64,000 bases of DNA, taken from NCBI RefSeq assembly GCF_000004195.4, contig NC_030678.2, positions 85,534,904 to 85,598,903 of the forward strand. Direction: 5' to 3'. Shown here one piece after another: positions 21,915 to 35,439 of the stretch. The position numbers and the translations under genes were made by a program. The DNA is from Xenopus tropicalis. Lineage: Eukaryota > Chordata > Amphibia > Anura > Pipidae. Positions within the stretch are counted from its first letter, which is position 1. Each line of letters starts with the position of its first letter. Under the pieces are notes generated by a model. The model saw only the letters and a list, made by a program, of their open reading frames with translations, was not told the DNA's origin and made no database searches.

Positions 21915-22995
21915 ACTGACAAGTTACGTAGTTAATTTAGAAAAAAGACAAAGGTCTATCAGGTTCAACCCCTCCAAATGACCCCTCCAATATATATATA
22001 TTTGTATATTTTCTCTGCTTAAAATAAAAGTTCAGTTCCTCAAGTCTAAAGCAGACCATACATTGAAAGATCTGCACATTTGGTGGAGTCACCAGACAAG
22101 CAGGTGTTTCCCTGTTATGTAGGCAATATCAGATTGATTCGATCATTTGGCCCTCAGGCTTGTAGAGTAATCCTGTCCCCTAACAAGCACCTTATCTCCA
22201 GAGAAAACAACCCAAACCATGGCAATATAATGTCATAGTTTTATTGTTCCACAGTTTAGTTGCACATTAAGGACTGAGCCTAAAACTGCCCTGCATACAC
22301 AACGTGAGCTCTTACCATGGACATATAAAGAGGTCAAATTACATTAATTCAATTGAATTACCCAGTTTATAATTTACAAAAATCCCCTTACCTTTCTAAC
22401 TTAAGAAGGGCCCAACACTACCATTTAGTGCATAATTTGCCTTTGTGTTATTTGATACCAAAGTGATTAAATTGCATTTATCAACATATCAACAGTCAAA
22501 TATTTCTTCAAGGTGGACTTACAATGCCCACCAAATTAAAAGTAAAGCAACAAAATTAAACAAACAACCAAATTAAAAGCAAAGCACCAAGGACATACCC
22601 TTGCTGTACTCAACTAGCAAGCACTTGTACAATTAACTGTGTATTACAGTATCAAAAACTTTAGCAAAATCTAAGCAGATCACATTCACTGCTACCCTAA
22701 CATTATGGTTTCTGTTCATCTCCATATAGAAGTAATTAAAGGTGTTCACATTTACCTGGAAAGACACAAGAGTGCACATGAAACCATATTGGCAAAAACT
22801 CATCATATTGTGATCTGCAATTTACTTAAGTATCATATTTCTTATTATCCCTTCCAATAGCTTTCCTACCACCTACCAGGCCTATAGTTTTAAGGCTGAG
22901 AATAAGATCCCTTTTTGAATAATGGTACCAAAGTACTCAGAATTTCCTCCTGGGTCAATTCCTGGGTCTAAATAATTAGAATAGGGCCTAGTAAA
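21915..22995 (-). mobile_element. CR1-like LINE fragment, antisense
   Basis: Reads as the reverse of a CR1-like LINE: 'gaaaaaagacaaaggtctat' tail, 'tccagagaaaacaaccc', 'cctgcatacacaacgtgag', then 'acattcactgctacccta', 'ggcctatagttttaaggc' and 'tttttgaataatggtacc', blocks typical of antisense RT sequence in vertebrates. About 145 bp at 22030-22175 is foreign and resembles the transposon at 8536-8905, so a DNA transposon inserted into the LINE. Frames are broken. Confidence 0.65.
22030..22175. mobile_element. Worn DNA transposon fragment within the CR1 copy
   Basis: The order gaccatacattg, agatctgcacattt, ggcaatatcagattgattcg and atcatttggccct parallels the first half of the element at 8536-8905. 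CR1 sequence resumes after it. Confidence 0.5.
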
Positions 22996-23061
22996 AAGGA
23001 AACCTACATTTGCTAGTTCTTTGGGGGTTTTTTTCTTATTCTCATAAACCATTTTATCTTC

Positions 23062-23490
23062 CTTTGATACTTTTTTTTTCTATTAATAAAATTACTCTAA
23101 ACAGCTTCCCAGAATTGCCTACCTTTGTCCCTCTGTTCTTTCTGACCTGGTTCCTGAGTTACAAGCTGCTTGATTCCTCTCCTTCCTTGTTCAGAGTGAA
23201 GCTCCGCCCCCACTTCCTGTTCAGGTCTCTCATTACATCGACTACCTGTAGTATAAGTGGAGAGCCTTATGCGCATGCCTGCAGGCAGCAGGAGCCAGTC
23301 TGTGCATTAGAAGGGTTTTTTTTCTTGATGAGAGACCTGAACAGGAAGTGGGGGCGGGGCTTCACTCTGAACAAGGAAGGAGAGGAATCCAGCAGCTTGT
23401 AACTGAGGAACCAGGTCAGAAAGAACAGAGGGACAAAGGTAGGCAGTTCTGGAGGCTGTTTAGAATATTTTTACTAATAGAAAAAAAAGG
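23062..23490. mobile_element. MITE with roughly 160-bp inverted arms
   Basis: Left arm about 23070-23233 and right arm about 23328-23488 are near-perfect complements, including tcagagtgaagctccgcccc against ggggcggggcttcactctga. The loop of about 95 bp carries gcgcatgcctgcaggcagc. The 130-codon plus-strand ORF here (23010-23402) is a translation of the palindrome and has no domain. Confidence 0.8.
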
Positions 23491-24339
23491 TTTACTTATT
23501 TTTTAAGTTCAGATTTACTAAGGTTCGTTTTTTTAGTGCTAAAAATTGTGTGTTTTACTACTTATTCAAAAACATACATACATTTTTCTTAATTTATCAA
23601 TTGTCCACCACAAAAAAATATTGAGGTCATATAGAAGTCAACTGGAACTCACCTAGTCAAATCATAAAATCTTTATTTTATTTGTGGTTGATTTGTGCAT
23701 TGTAATTTTAAGGTTTCTGTATTCTTGTTCATATTCATTCCTCATTTTTATCTATCCTTGATTTTTATATTTGGATCTTTTAATAAATAAGTCAACATTC
23801 ATGCCTTTTTGTTTTGTTATTTTCTTTTATGGTAGAAAAATCTTTAAAAAGTGAAAATTCCAATTGATAAATCTGTCTCCCAGAGTACCACCCCTTATTG
23901 CTTCATTTTTTTTACTGTTTACATATTTGAAGTATAAGTTTGGACATAGTTTTCTCCTTGAAGTAATACTGTTTCCATTCTCTAGTTTATTTTTGTTGGT
24001 TGCTGTTTTGCATGCTTTATCGGCCTCTATGTACTAAATATAAGTTTCAGGTTTCCTAGCTAACTTGAATGCCTTAAAAGTGACCTTTTCTATCTAACCG
24101 TAAAGTAAACAAATGGGTCAACTATCCAAGTTGTGTTTCCAATATATTTTAATCTATGCTATTTGACTAAAGAAACATGGGTATTTATGTTGTTAAAAAT
24201 ATGCATACCGTGCAGTATATCAATTTTACTTAAACTGAATCATTTTGCCTTAATGCCCTTTCTTTCGTATGAAGATTTTAAAGGGATTTTCATAGTAATG
24301 TTCAGTTGTCCCTCTCTGTCCGTATATGAATCTGTATCT
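23491..24339 (-). other. grik3 intron 1, no feature recognised
   Basis: Strongly AT-rich, no repeat termini or domains seen. Confidence 0.5.
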
Positions 24340-24790
24340 TTATAGAGATCTGCATCCCCCCCAAAATAATGCTACTATATAAGTCATACATTAGAGGATA
24401 TTATAGGCAGATAAAGGGTGTTCTTTTTTCCCATAAAAATTATCAACGCACCAGAGGCCACCCCTTTAGATTAGAGGAACGGAGCTTCCATTTGAAGCAG
24501 CGTAGGTGGCTTTTCACGGTGAGGGCAGTGAGGCTGTGGAATGCCCTTCCTAGAGATGTGGTAATGGCAGATTCTGTTAATGCCTTTAAGAGGGGCCTGG
24601 ATGAGTTCTTGAGCAAGCATAATATCCAAGGCTATTGTGATACTAATATCTACAGTTAGTATTAATGTTTGTATGTATAGATTATGTATGTGAGTGTATA
24701 GATTGGTTAGTATAGGTTTGTGTGTGCTGGGTTTACTTGGATGGGTTGTACTTGATGGACTGTGCCCTTTAATGCATGTATGGGGAAAAT
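24340..24790 (+). pseudogene. CR1-like LINE C-terminal end and 3' UTR
   Basis: The plus-strand frame from 24369 to 24659 reads RGHPFRLEERSFHLKQRR, then FTVRAVRLWNALPRDVV and NAFKRGLDEFL, the conserved C-terminal signature of CR1-like LINE ORF2 (the RLWNALPRDVV / FKRGLD block). A 3' UTR follows with a 'gggtttacttggatggg' block and 'acttgatggactgtgcc'. The copy is 5' truncated, as usual for LINEs. The terminal block 'aagcataatatccaaggcta' is seen again at 41998-42020. Confidence 0.8.
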
Positions 24791-25530
24791 GCTGCCTAGT
24801 ATGAATATCAATGAAGAAACCCAATACTTGTGTATTTTCACAAAGTGAAGGAAGAAAATTATTCTTTGGACCATGCAGAAATCAAGTGATCAAGTGAGTT
24901 TTCTAATTGTAGATCATAAGGACTGTAAAAGGAAAAACTGTAGAGTGATCAAAGAAAACATGGACATTCATGAATTATGTTATGCATTTAAACTGTTTAA
25001 TGTAGTCTGAATACATGAACAAGAAGAGAAATTAATCTGTGGTATAGCCATTTGAAGTGCAAAAAGAGTGGTTTTAAAAATAAAGGTCAGTTCTCTAAGG
25101 AATTCATCTTGAGTGGATCATTCATCTCTAGTAAAATTGTTAAATGCATCTAGAAAACATGTCAGGTTAGGAAGGTAGTTTATTTTAAGAGCTCCATGTC
25201 TTAACAGAACAACTGGTGTATGTGTTTATTCTTTTGGGTTTTTTTTTTGGGGGGGGGGGTGGATATTGGCTGTACAGGGTGTAACTTACAGTAAGCACAA
25301 TTACTTATGGTAATCCTCTGGTCAGTCAGTATAGAGCCACTGGCCTCTTTGTTCTCTCAAGTAAAGATGTTGCTAAACTAAAACTTAGAGTTAATAACAC
25401 AATCAAGAGTGAAATCATTCCTGGCGGTTGCAGTCAGCAACATATAGGGGCCCACGATTAAGAAATAGGACCCCAGGTCTTGCATAGTGGCTAAATGTAA
25501 ATCATATATAAAAATTGTGCCAGTGGAACT

Positions 25531-25690
25531 CATTTATAAACACTGGGCAAATTTGCACCTGTGTAGTAACCAGTAGCAACCAATCGGTGATATTTTTCAA
25601 GCCAGCTTCAGGAAGAATAATAAAGGCAAACGTCTGCTTGGTTGCCAGGGGTTACTGCCCAGGTGCAAATTTGTCCAGTGTTTATAAATG
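25531..25690. mobile_element. Small MITE, catttataaacactggg ends
   Basis: Ends catttataaacactgggcaa (25531) and ttgtccagtgtttataaatg (25690) are inverted over more than 30 bp including gcaaatttgcacctg. The interior is about 95 bp with caaccaatcggtg. Confidence 0.85.
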
Positions 25691-26335
25691 ACCCCCAAGG
25701 ATGTTTTACTTTATATTTTCCCATTTCCAACTCAATGGAAAAAAAGAAAAGTTAAGAAATACAGTTTTCTTCTGCAGAGTGATTGAAACTGTGAAATTGC
25801 TCATGGCAGAACTATTTAAGATTTTTTGGTTCGAATAAGCAGAATATATGCTAAGACAAATTTTGCTTTATCCTGCTTGTGAAAACGCATCTCTTTCTGC
25901 AAAGAAGATGATGCTTCAAATTCAAACGCATGGATAGGCACCATGGAAAAATGTGGAGCCAAGCTGGGCTGCTGCAAAAGTGATGGATTCTGAGTGGTTT
26001 CAAAATGGAATCATAGCTGAATCACATCTGTGATGTTATATTATGAGAAAAAATGTATCTGTGTAATGAGAATATCAGACTAGAAATGGAAAAAATGAGG
26101 CTCAAACCATAATGTTACATGAGAGAGTACAAAGAAAAAACATATGAGGAAAGAAGTGACTGTAGAGAGACTAGTTATGTTAGAAAACTTTACAGACAGG
26201 AAAGTCTAATTTGCTCTCTCTGCATTTTAGACCTTAAGCAATTCAATTTATTGAATGGTTCTGACCCCAGACATTAGATTGCAAGCCTAACAAAGCAAAA
26301 AAGTATTGTGACCATCATTATACAAGTGACATTAT

Positions 26336-26569
26336 GGGGCATATTTATTATGCTGTGTAAAAAACGGCGAGAAAATTCATCACATATCGCCAGGCTTCAC
26401 CGTGTAAAAACGGTGTAATTTTTTATGCGTTTTTTCTTCCACCGGAACTTATGGAAAATAACAGCGTAATATCCGGCGTTCAGATGGCGATCTTTTCCAT
26501 TTATTTTACACAGCTTTTTACTCCGTTCTTTCGGCGAATTAGTTTTATACAGCATAATAAATACGCCCC
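26336..26569. mobile_element. MITE with 3-bp TAT duplication
   Basis: Ends ggggcatatttattatgctg (26336) and cagcataataaatacgcccc (26569) are inverted. TAT flanks both sides (26333-26335 and 26570-26572). A 3-bp duplication and G/C-starting ends suggest the PIF/Harbinger group. CpGs are preserved in the body (aaaaacggcg, ttcggcgaatt). Confidence 0.8.
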
Positions 26570-26572
26570 TAT

Positions 26573-29500
26573 ATGTAATGCAACCTCATTTTAACAGCAG
26601 TTTTTTAATCATTGCATTGTGTCTGTATATCTATGAGTGAATTGCTAATTGTACATTGAGGGTTGTAGTGCTTAAGTTTATGTTATTGGATCATCCCCTA
26701 TATCCCAAATGGAACTGCATGTTAAGTTGTCATATATTCATAGATATTAGTAAATGTATTCTTATGCAAAAAAGTATGTATGTATGAATGGTCTACAGGA
26801 AAACTAGTGGTGCATCTACCACAAGCAAACCCCTAAAGTGTTGTTGATGCGTGGACACTGGCTAGCATTATACCTGGGCCATTTTGTATGCTGAGTGTCA
26901 AGTGGTTCTCTTGGTATAAGGAGAGCAAGGCCATGAAACTTGGGACGTAGTGTGAAAATTTGGTTGACTTTCAAAATAGGATAATTTATTTAGTCAGTGG
27001 GCACATTAAAACACTATTGCATATGTTAAATGTGTTTGGCAAAAAGGACATGATGATATTTTAACAGTGGGTGAATGTAAAGGAGCTAGTTTATATTCTC
27101 AGATAGTGCTGGTCCTGGTGGGAGGGCGAAAACAAGGTACGGTATAGTGGCTATCTAACAATAGAGACATACAGTATGCAATATTCTTAATATAGAGTTG
27201 TGATTAATTTTAGAAGAGACCCATTTTATGCACATTTGCTTGTGTCTTGTAACACTATTGCAAAATAGGCCCAAAAAATGTCCAGAATTTTAAAAATCAT
27301 ACTAAAACAGGTTGCTTCATTTGTTTACAAGTAATATAAGTAATGCAAGGGAAATACTTTATGGCTACCTGTATAACTTTTAATAGTTTGTCAGATCAGT
27401 GATTTATCCTCATCCCTGTTGACATATAAGATCTTTGTATTTCTGGCAGTGTCTTTCAACCTTAAACTGCCTGTTGCACACATTGGATCCCTAAGAGTTT
27501 GAACCAAGATACATTTTGCCTAGTGTTCCCCTCTAGAAAACAATGAAAAGCAGGAGCACTGAGGAGACATGCACTTTATCTCTCAGTATATATCAAGGTG
27601 TACTCTAGAAAGGTCTTATTTTCCCCAAACATCTTATTAGTTTAAAGCTCTCACTTTGTTCCCCTGGTGAAAAAGGCCGTAGCAGGTAATCATTTCTTCC
27701 TTCCTAACTGTATGGTCCAGCAGGCTCTGTCCTGTGCTATTAGCACATTGCATTTCCATGTCAAGCAGTTTGAAATGTCAATAGCTTTGTACAGCCTGCT
27801 TTTTCCATATTTATTTCCTCTCTTGCACTTTGCTTGGTAGCCCCCACAGTTTTAATTATAAACAGTGCCTTCTAAGTAGGCTGTGCCCTTTTTCATATCT
27901 CTTCCCACTATAATTTTGTCTGTGGTTTTTCACAGACAGTACAGCATCTCTAATGCCATGTTATCCTTCTATAAATGAATGGAGTGACTCTAGGAGTAAG
28001 CAAGAGGGCAAAATCCTCCTGACAGCAACTGTTCATGTTTTTGAAGTCCACTGTGAGTATACTGAGGACATCTGTGCGGCTGAATTGCCTATGATTTGAC
28101 AGGTTTTTAAGAACTGGATAGTATAATGGGAAAAAGAGAAATATATTGCATGTTTTAGTATGAAATATTTAATAATGAAACAATAACTAGAGATAAACAA
28201 AATAATTCAGAAGGTCAATTTGAACTTCACAGGGGTTATTTACAATGTAGAACAAAGTGTGCAAATTAAAAAAGCAGAATTTGACTTTTTTTTTTGCACA
28301 ATACAGTGCTGACTGCTCTAGGCAGCACTGTGTTGGTGAGAGGTGGGTGGGCACATAGGTGCCCCCACATGTACCATAGTTGCCAACTTACTTGTGCTTT
28401 ATTTAGGGAGCAGCAGAAGGCAAATCCCTCAAAGGGGTCCTGTAAAGGAAGGGCTTGGCTGTGCCTACTTATATGGTGCGCTTTGCTCATTGCACCAGAT
28501 TTTCAGTACGGCAGGAGGAGCACAGGGCAGCTTTCCCTCAAGCTTAGTGCTCTAGCACTTTTGTCCAGAAACATCCCATATAATGTAATGTAACATACAT
28601 GCTGATCTGAAACTCTGCACTATACCAGTGTATTTCAATAGGGTTAAAATACCCATACCTCCATCTTATCTATGCTTTTAAAGGGTACATTAACACTCTG
28701 TAGCAGTGATGCTTCATTTGATTTTTGTATAGTGAATCCTACAGTGAGACCTCAGCCTTGCCCATTTGCATCTGGATTGTTCTTCTTTCTTAGCGTAGTT
28801 GTTTTTGAAGGCATGAAACAAATCTTCTAGCTCTGAACACCTAAGCAGCCTAATACTAGCCCTACAGTGTAATAAAGTTAACAAAAATTGCATGCAATGC
28901 TTCGTCCCATTAAGGCATGAGGACTTGAGCTATTCGGGATAATTTACATCTGTAATTGGATTTTGGGTACATACTTGGGTTTTGGTACATACTTTGGACA
29001 GCTGGCAGGTTAGAAGAAGTTTTTGGGATAGTTTATGCCCCCCTTAAACTCCAGTGGGTAAACATAAATTTATAATATAATCCATGCTAATAGGAAGTTT
29101 TTCCATTTTATACAGAATTTGAAGTGAAACAGAATATGAATGGTATGTACATCTTTATTAATAGTACTATTATGTGCAATTTTGTACAAACCAAATATTT
29201 GTAGAACAAATTGGAACAAGAACATAAAAGAAACAAATACAGTTACACTTGAGCTTACAGTCTCAGCAGACACAAGAGGTTTATAAGTGATGCACTTAAC
29301 AGTGGCTAAGACATTGCCAAGACTGAATCAGATACTGTGTCAGTTCATTTTAAGGGAGGGTTCCTCAAGGAGAAAGTCAGGGATGAAATCTCACCCTTCG
29401 TTTCTTGTGTGTTCAGTTGCTCACCCTAGGGTTTTCTGTAAAAACATTGAAGGAAAATAAAAGGCAGATTCTTTTATAATGCTGTTGGTTATCCCAAAGT

Positions 29501-30480
29501 TTAAATTTTGATATCATGCATAGGGGGTTGTAGAGGATTAAGGCTCCTGATTTTAGGTAACCAATCACTAGCTACATGTACAACACAAGCAACAGCCCAG
29601 CCAGATTTTAAGAACTAACTGTTTGAGATCCAACATAGACCAAATGACAGTCAATATGTTACCCAACACCTGATGGGAGTATCAAGGAATTTAATCAAAA
29701 GCAACAATGTTGCTTTGTGTGGCCAAAGGAATATTTGCAAAAGATATTTCGTTTTTTAGGCTCACATTTGCACACAAAGGAGAAAATAATGGCTTTTACC
29801 TTGGATTTGGTTTTGAATAGTAGAAGAAAAGTGTCATTTAAATATGTTCTTTAAAAAAAGCAGAATTATTGCACCTAACTGAATCAAGCCCCTGCTTGGA
29901 AAGGGGAAAACAATTTGAAAAAACGCTAAAAGGCTTAGAATATTTTTTTATGGCTGAGATTAAAGAAATCAGATGAAACAACGTTAAAGCTAAAAAGCCT
30001 CTTGATGAAAATAAGCGAAATAAATATCTACAGGATGTAATGGGAATGTAAACAGAGTTTTAGTGAAGTACGGGATGGAAGGCTCGAGATGTAAATGGTA
30101 CAATTGTGAGTCATCCTTGTGCTGAAAGCAAGAGATAGGGGAAATGATAAAAGATGAAATTATAGAAGATACAGAAGTAAGAGCAAGTGCTGGCCTACAT
30201 TATAATGTATTGTTTGTTTCATTTGAGCAGGATTGCTTCTATTAAGGTTAGTCATTATGTTAAAAAGATTGCAGAGAATCTTGAGTAGTTTGCATTCTAC
30301 TTTTTTTCTTAATGAACTGTATTACTATAATTCTTATTTTTTCCTAATTAGAACAACTTATATTTATTTTGTAATTTATTTAAGTCGGTGCAGTGGTGTA
30401 GCTATATTTTGGATCCATAGGTAGGTAGTACTGGTGAGAATGATCAGTAATTGCAATTATGAGCCTATTCCTTTTCTGGA
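26573..30480 (-). other. grik3 intron 1, mostly unique sequence
   Basis: A TTAA-type fragment (tttaaagggtacattaacac) is at 28677-28696. Opposite-strand ORFs at 28266-28593 show no domain. The stretch 27690-27960 is complex and repeat-free, a weak candidate for a conserved noncoding element. Nothing else was recognised. Confidence 0.4.
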
Positions 30481-30488
30481 TGGTCTAG

Positions 30489-30748
30489 AGAAGTGATCCC
30501 CAACCAGTGGCTTGAGAGCAACATGTTGCTCTCAGTGGCCTCAAGAAAGTTTTGGAAACATAAAAAAATGTGTACTGTCAAACAGAGCCTCCTGTAGGCT
30601 ATCAGTCCACTTGGGGCTACCATATAACCACATCACAGTCTATATTTGGCACCTCCGACGAATTTTTTTCCATGGTTATTTTGTTCCATAATAATAATAA
30701 TTTATAATACTTAAATGTAGCTCACGGGTAAAAAAGGTTGGGGACTCC
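30489..30748. mobile_element. hAT-type MITE with 8-bp duplication
   Basis: TGGTCTAG occurs at 30481-30488 and again at 30749-30756. Between them the ends agaagtgatccccaacc and ggttggggactcc are imperfect inverted repeats. The 8-bp target duplication is diagnostic of hAT-superfamily elements. Length 260 bp, no ORF. Confidence 0.85.
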
Positions 30749-30964
30749 TGGTCTAGCGAATTAGTCACACCCCTCCGGCTTTGTAAAGCATACAAAGTTT
30801 TGCCAAAAACCTTTCACAGCAGTGTTGTGAAGTAGTGTGTACTTGATGTTATAATGCAGGAACATCATATTTTTAAAGGCATTTCCTACATTTTTAAAGG
30901 CAATTTAAACCTTCATTAATAGTGTTGCTCCACGCAGATATTAGTACACTACAACTCGTAGTTA

Positions 30965-31140
30965 CATTATTATTATTATTAACATTTATTTATAAAGCGC
31001 CAACATATTCCACAGCGCTGTACAATAATTGGGTTTTATACATTGGACATACAGAGTAACATATAACGCAATCAATAACCAATACAAGAGGTGAAGAGAG
31101 CCCTGCCCAAAAGAGCTTACAATCTACAAGATTGTCAAGA
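30965..31140 (-). mobile_element. CR1/L2-like LINE 3' end, (TAA)n tail
   Basis: Antisense order: (att)n, 'tttataaagcgccaacatat', cagcgctgtacaat, 'acatacagagtaacatata', then 'cccaaaagagcttacaatct'. Same 3' UTR as 37167-37291, in opposite orientation. Confidence 0.75.
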
Positions 31141-32924
31141 AATGGGAGCTGACAGAAGTCCTACTTGTTCTGGTTCTTGGTTTCATACAATTGTCACTAT
31201 TTAAAAAAGAATTATTTTAACTGTAGCTGAACTCTAGCTCTGTAGGGCTGTTTATCATGGTAACATGGTAGAAGTACAGTTCCCCACAACAACCAATTAA
31301 CTGTGATAAAGGTCTTACTGGTAAATCTTAGTAAACAAGCCCCTGTATCTGAAGTTTGATTACAAAACATTCTGTACTATTACTGGGAGGTTGTTAACTT
31401 TTATATTACTGCTTCTACATTTTAATATAATTGTAAAAAATGAACTGGATATTAACTGTGTATTTAAAAGAGGCGATTTTAACAGTTTATCTAAACATTA
31501 GCAGCTCTTATAGACATTTACAAAGATAGTTTAAACTAAAAAGTCCATGGCTCATATAAATGATTATTCTGGACTTTAACAATACACACCTATCATACTG
31601 CCATTATGCAAACGTTGTGATAGGCGATAAAAATCGTTAGTAACACAAGAGTGGGAACAGCAGAGTCATTCAAGTCAATCTGTAGTGATTAATATGTTTC
31701 ACCGCTATTCAAACTGAAACTTCATTTGTGAGAGCAGAAAAAAAAAATGAATGATGGTCTATAATTATAGAGTCCCTTTGGGGCAACAGAACATCTATTG
31801 TTACAAGTAATACAGAGGAAATTTTTCACTGGGTAATTTGTGCGAGAGTTTGGCAGGGAAATGAAGAATGGTTAGCTGGGATTTCACTCAGTGATAACAG
31901 AAGTTTTCTATCTAAGTTTTTGAAAGGGTAGAGTAAGGATACCAGATCATTTCTAATAAAAGGAAATTGCAGGGCTAACCCTAACCTTAATACATTAATA
32001 TAAATTGATTACTTTTACTTGCTAAACTTTCTGGTTACGTTTCTTTATTTTTCACATGATATGCAAACATTACTTTAGAATTCTCAGGAAAAGCAGAACT
32101 AGAACCAGCCTAGAGTACTTAAACATTTTGTTAATCCACTAAAACCTACAGTATTTCTTTTGTAAGCCAATCCAATCACCCCTTAACTGAACTCATTAAA
32201 AAAAAAAATAAGCTGCAGGGATGTATTTCAATCCTAATCACATTTGTCACGTTTGTCCTATGGGATGACATGCCATTAGTGTTCTGAAATCCCCTACATA
32301 GTCCAGGCCATTTTTAGGTTAAGGGAGTCAATGAGTAGTGACAATGAACTAAGCTGATACTATGGATGGGCAATTTCTGAGTGATATAAAATACAGTTTT
32401 ATCATATTTTTATCACAAAGGTAGGAAATTTATATCCATAACACTTTACAAAGAGCCAGTTATACTTATTCTCCTTAGTGACAATACCAATATGGCAGCT
32501 CATGAAGCGGATATTCAGAACTTCCATGAACTGAATAATCATTTCAAATTCACTGATGATTATTGCTTAATATATGTAAGGTGCTGAATTGCAGCATTTT
32601 CAGTAATGCTTTTGAAACTGTACACAAAACAGACAATACTTGCCACCTAACCTTAAAAATTGCAGCACACAAAAGTGATTATAATATGTATCTAAAGAAT
32701 ATGGTATTACCACCCCAGCCCCCAAGAATACAATAGACAATTTCTGATTAAAGGAAACACAATTTGTTCAGGATAACTTATCGCTCACATGGTTAAACAT
32801 ACAGTATCTGGAAGCATTTGTGTATCAGCTATTCAACTATAGCTCTTAAAAACTTATTTCAACTGTATTTATATGTATTTATTGTTATACTTTGTATTTA
32901 TCTATTATTATCTTAATAACCCCC

Positions 32925-33022
32925 CTGTAATGCATTCATGTATTCTACTGTACAGCGCTGCGCACATACAGTAAGTAGCGATTTATAAATAAAGGTATAC
33001 ATACATATACATACATACATCT
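32925..33022 (+). mobile_element. CR1/L2-like LINE 3' end, (ATAC)n tail
   Basis: Contains 'ctgtacagcgctgcgcacat', 'agcgatttataaataaagg' and a (atac)n run ending at 33020. Short 5'-truncated copy. Confidence 0.65.
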
Positions 33023-34369
33023 TAAATGTTTTTCCCTAACTGACCTTCAGGCTGTACAACATATTTTCAGGTGTGCTAAAATAAAAAATATGCATTGAAA
33101 ATATCACCCTAACTGGTGTTCGGACTTTTCACCTTGGTCTGTGTCCCCCATGGAGGAGAGCAACAGTATATACTAGTTGCTCGTTGGTTGCTTTTGACTA
33201 CTGGATCTAAAGCTAGATCAAAGCTTAAAATCCGAAGGGCCCAAACACAATGCTTGCAAGAAGACGACATGTTATCAAACATTGACAGGATCGCTACTTT
33301 TCTATCAGCCACAATCCACAAACACTTTCTACCGCTTTCTAACCACAGGATACAAAAATATCTCCTTTCACTATACCTGGCTTTGGTATATTTGTTATTG
33401 TCATTGGGGGGTATGAATATAACTAACTGTAGCCTGCAATTTTAGTCTACCTTTTAGGAACATAGAGATGGCTGCAGAACAAACACATATTCTTCTCATG
33501 GCATCATTTTGAGTGTAAGTGTGTAGAAAACACTCTTCTACATTAGCTCATACTAAATGAGGACTTATAAGCTATGTACCAACCCAAAGAAATCTATTTT
33601 TGTCTATCCTGTGAAAAGATTTAAAAACATGTTTTTTATACTGTAAATTGTATGCATCTTTTTCAACTGATGTGGGAGCTAATATTTCATGGCAATTTGT
33701 GGCTTACTAAATTGCAGACTAGATAAAAAGAACTATCATGTGTGTTTATATTTATATCAATATTGGTAGTACTGTGCAGCACATTTTTAGTGGAGGTGAT
33801 TAGTTCACAACTCCTCATTAATATTAATGACTATAATTAATTCATTTTGTACCATTTGTAGCATGGATATATTGTCATTTACATAACTTCCATATGCATA
33901 GTTTCCATATCCAACATATCTATGGTGAGTTTATTAGGTCACCTACTGTTCTCTGTTGCTCACTTTTCCTTTACTCTACCATTAACGCTTTCCCTTTATT
34001 CCACTGTCAGTTGGTTTCTTTTTCCCTTACTTCGAAACCCTTCTGCATTTTATATAGGTAAATCTTCATTTTAATCATCCCACATTATGGCCAGGTTTCA
34101 TATTTTATTTCACCAGCATAGCATGTCGGCTAAGAAGGGCCTATTTTTTACCAAGCACTTGACATTTATAGATCTTGGAGTGAGACATTGAAATGTTGAC
34201 GTTTATGTTTAGATACAACATGCACATGCAAGATGAACGCATTGATTGCTATTACAATCTCCAATATAATGGTTACATTTATCTAATTTAGTCTTTTGCT
34301 GAACTCATAACAGCAACTGTCATTGTTAATTAGAAAAGTCCTTACCTATTTTGCTGATCTATAATCACA
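33023..34369 (-). other. grik3 intron 1, no feature recognised
   Basis: Paired ORFs at 33109-33445 on both strands show no domain. No repeat termini seen. Confidence 0.45.
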
Positions 34370-34370
34370 G

Positions 34371-34636
34371 TAGGGGTCATTTAGCATCTTAAAGACAGAG
34401 TGCAATTTCAAAAACCAGGCTTAATTCACAATGTTTTGGACTTTATAGCAGTGTTCTCATGAGGGGCAGGCAAGGGAATTCACTTTTCCCCCACCCATCC
34501 TAACTCTTTCATGTTAGGGTGTGGAAGTTGGAGGTTACAACAGGGGTCTGGTCTATGACAAGTGTGTGCCAGATTTTTATCCAGCACTCCTTTGTGCTCT
34601 TGTACTTGTATCTGGTATCTTCTTAAATGACCCCTA
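34371..34636. mobile_element. MITE, aggggtcattta ends
   Basis: aggggtcatttagcatctt at 34371 and tcttcttaaatgacccct ending at 34636 are inverted at the tips. The interior is about 240 bp with no ORF. The ends resemble the Harbinger-like tips at 26336 and 38011. Confidence 0.65.
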
Positions 34637-35439
34637 ATAGTAAAAAATTAATATTGCCAGTTCCACTACACTTTCCACTGCATTTATAGATGCCCTTCTT
34701 AATGCTAATATATAGATCAGAAACTAATTCACCTATCCATTAAATCTGGTACTGAATTAAAACACTTCATTATAAAATACAGCAATTTCTTGCGGTCTTA
34801 AGAAATGGAAGAGAAGAATGAAAAAAAAATAATAAAGAAGTAAATAATCAAGTACACATCATGAGTAAAATGTACAAAATCATGCTAGAATTAGATTCAT
34901 TTTATGGCAGAAATCTCAAGTACTAAAACAGACTAGAAAGAGTACCAGGTTCACTCTGAACAGCGCATTGAGGGTCCATTGTACGAATCAATATTTGGCA
35001 TTAAGTGCATTTCCTAAACAGAGAAGCCATACTCTCATGTTCTGAATAAAATCCAAGAGCTTCTCAAGGTAAACAGGAAGTTAAATTACATTGTTGAGAA
35101 CACAACCAGCATGAACACATCAGTGAATAGCTAGACATGTTTATTATTTTATAAATAGAAGTGGTGCATTCATATAAAACTCACATTAGTCATGTACAAC
35201 TTACAACATACTATTTGAGAAAATTAAACAGAAATAAATAAAAAATAATAATGAAGAATATGGATGCAAGTTTGCACTTTTATGTTTCTAAACCTGTCCA
35301 ATGAAGATTATTTTAATATAAAGACAGCTCTAAAAGTAGAATAAGATAATACTGACACCAGAAATTAACCCTTTTAAATCAATCATAACATTATCCTTGC
35401 TTGCTATTTATAATTTTATATGTATAGTACTTTCCTGAT

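Noticed and set aside
23010..23402. 130-codon plus-strand ORF
   Set aside because: It runs through both arms of an inverted repeat; no domain and no splice context.
28266..28593. Coding exon on either strand
   Set aside because: Overlapping ORFs in three frames, no domain, no paired splice sites.
31970..31995. Telomere-like ctaaccctaacctt
   Set aside because: Only two imperfect units; chance in AT-rich sequence.
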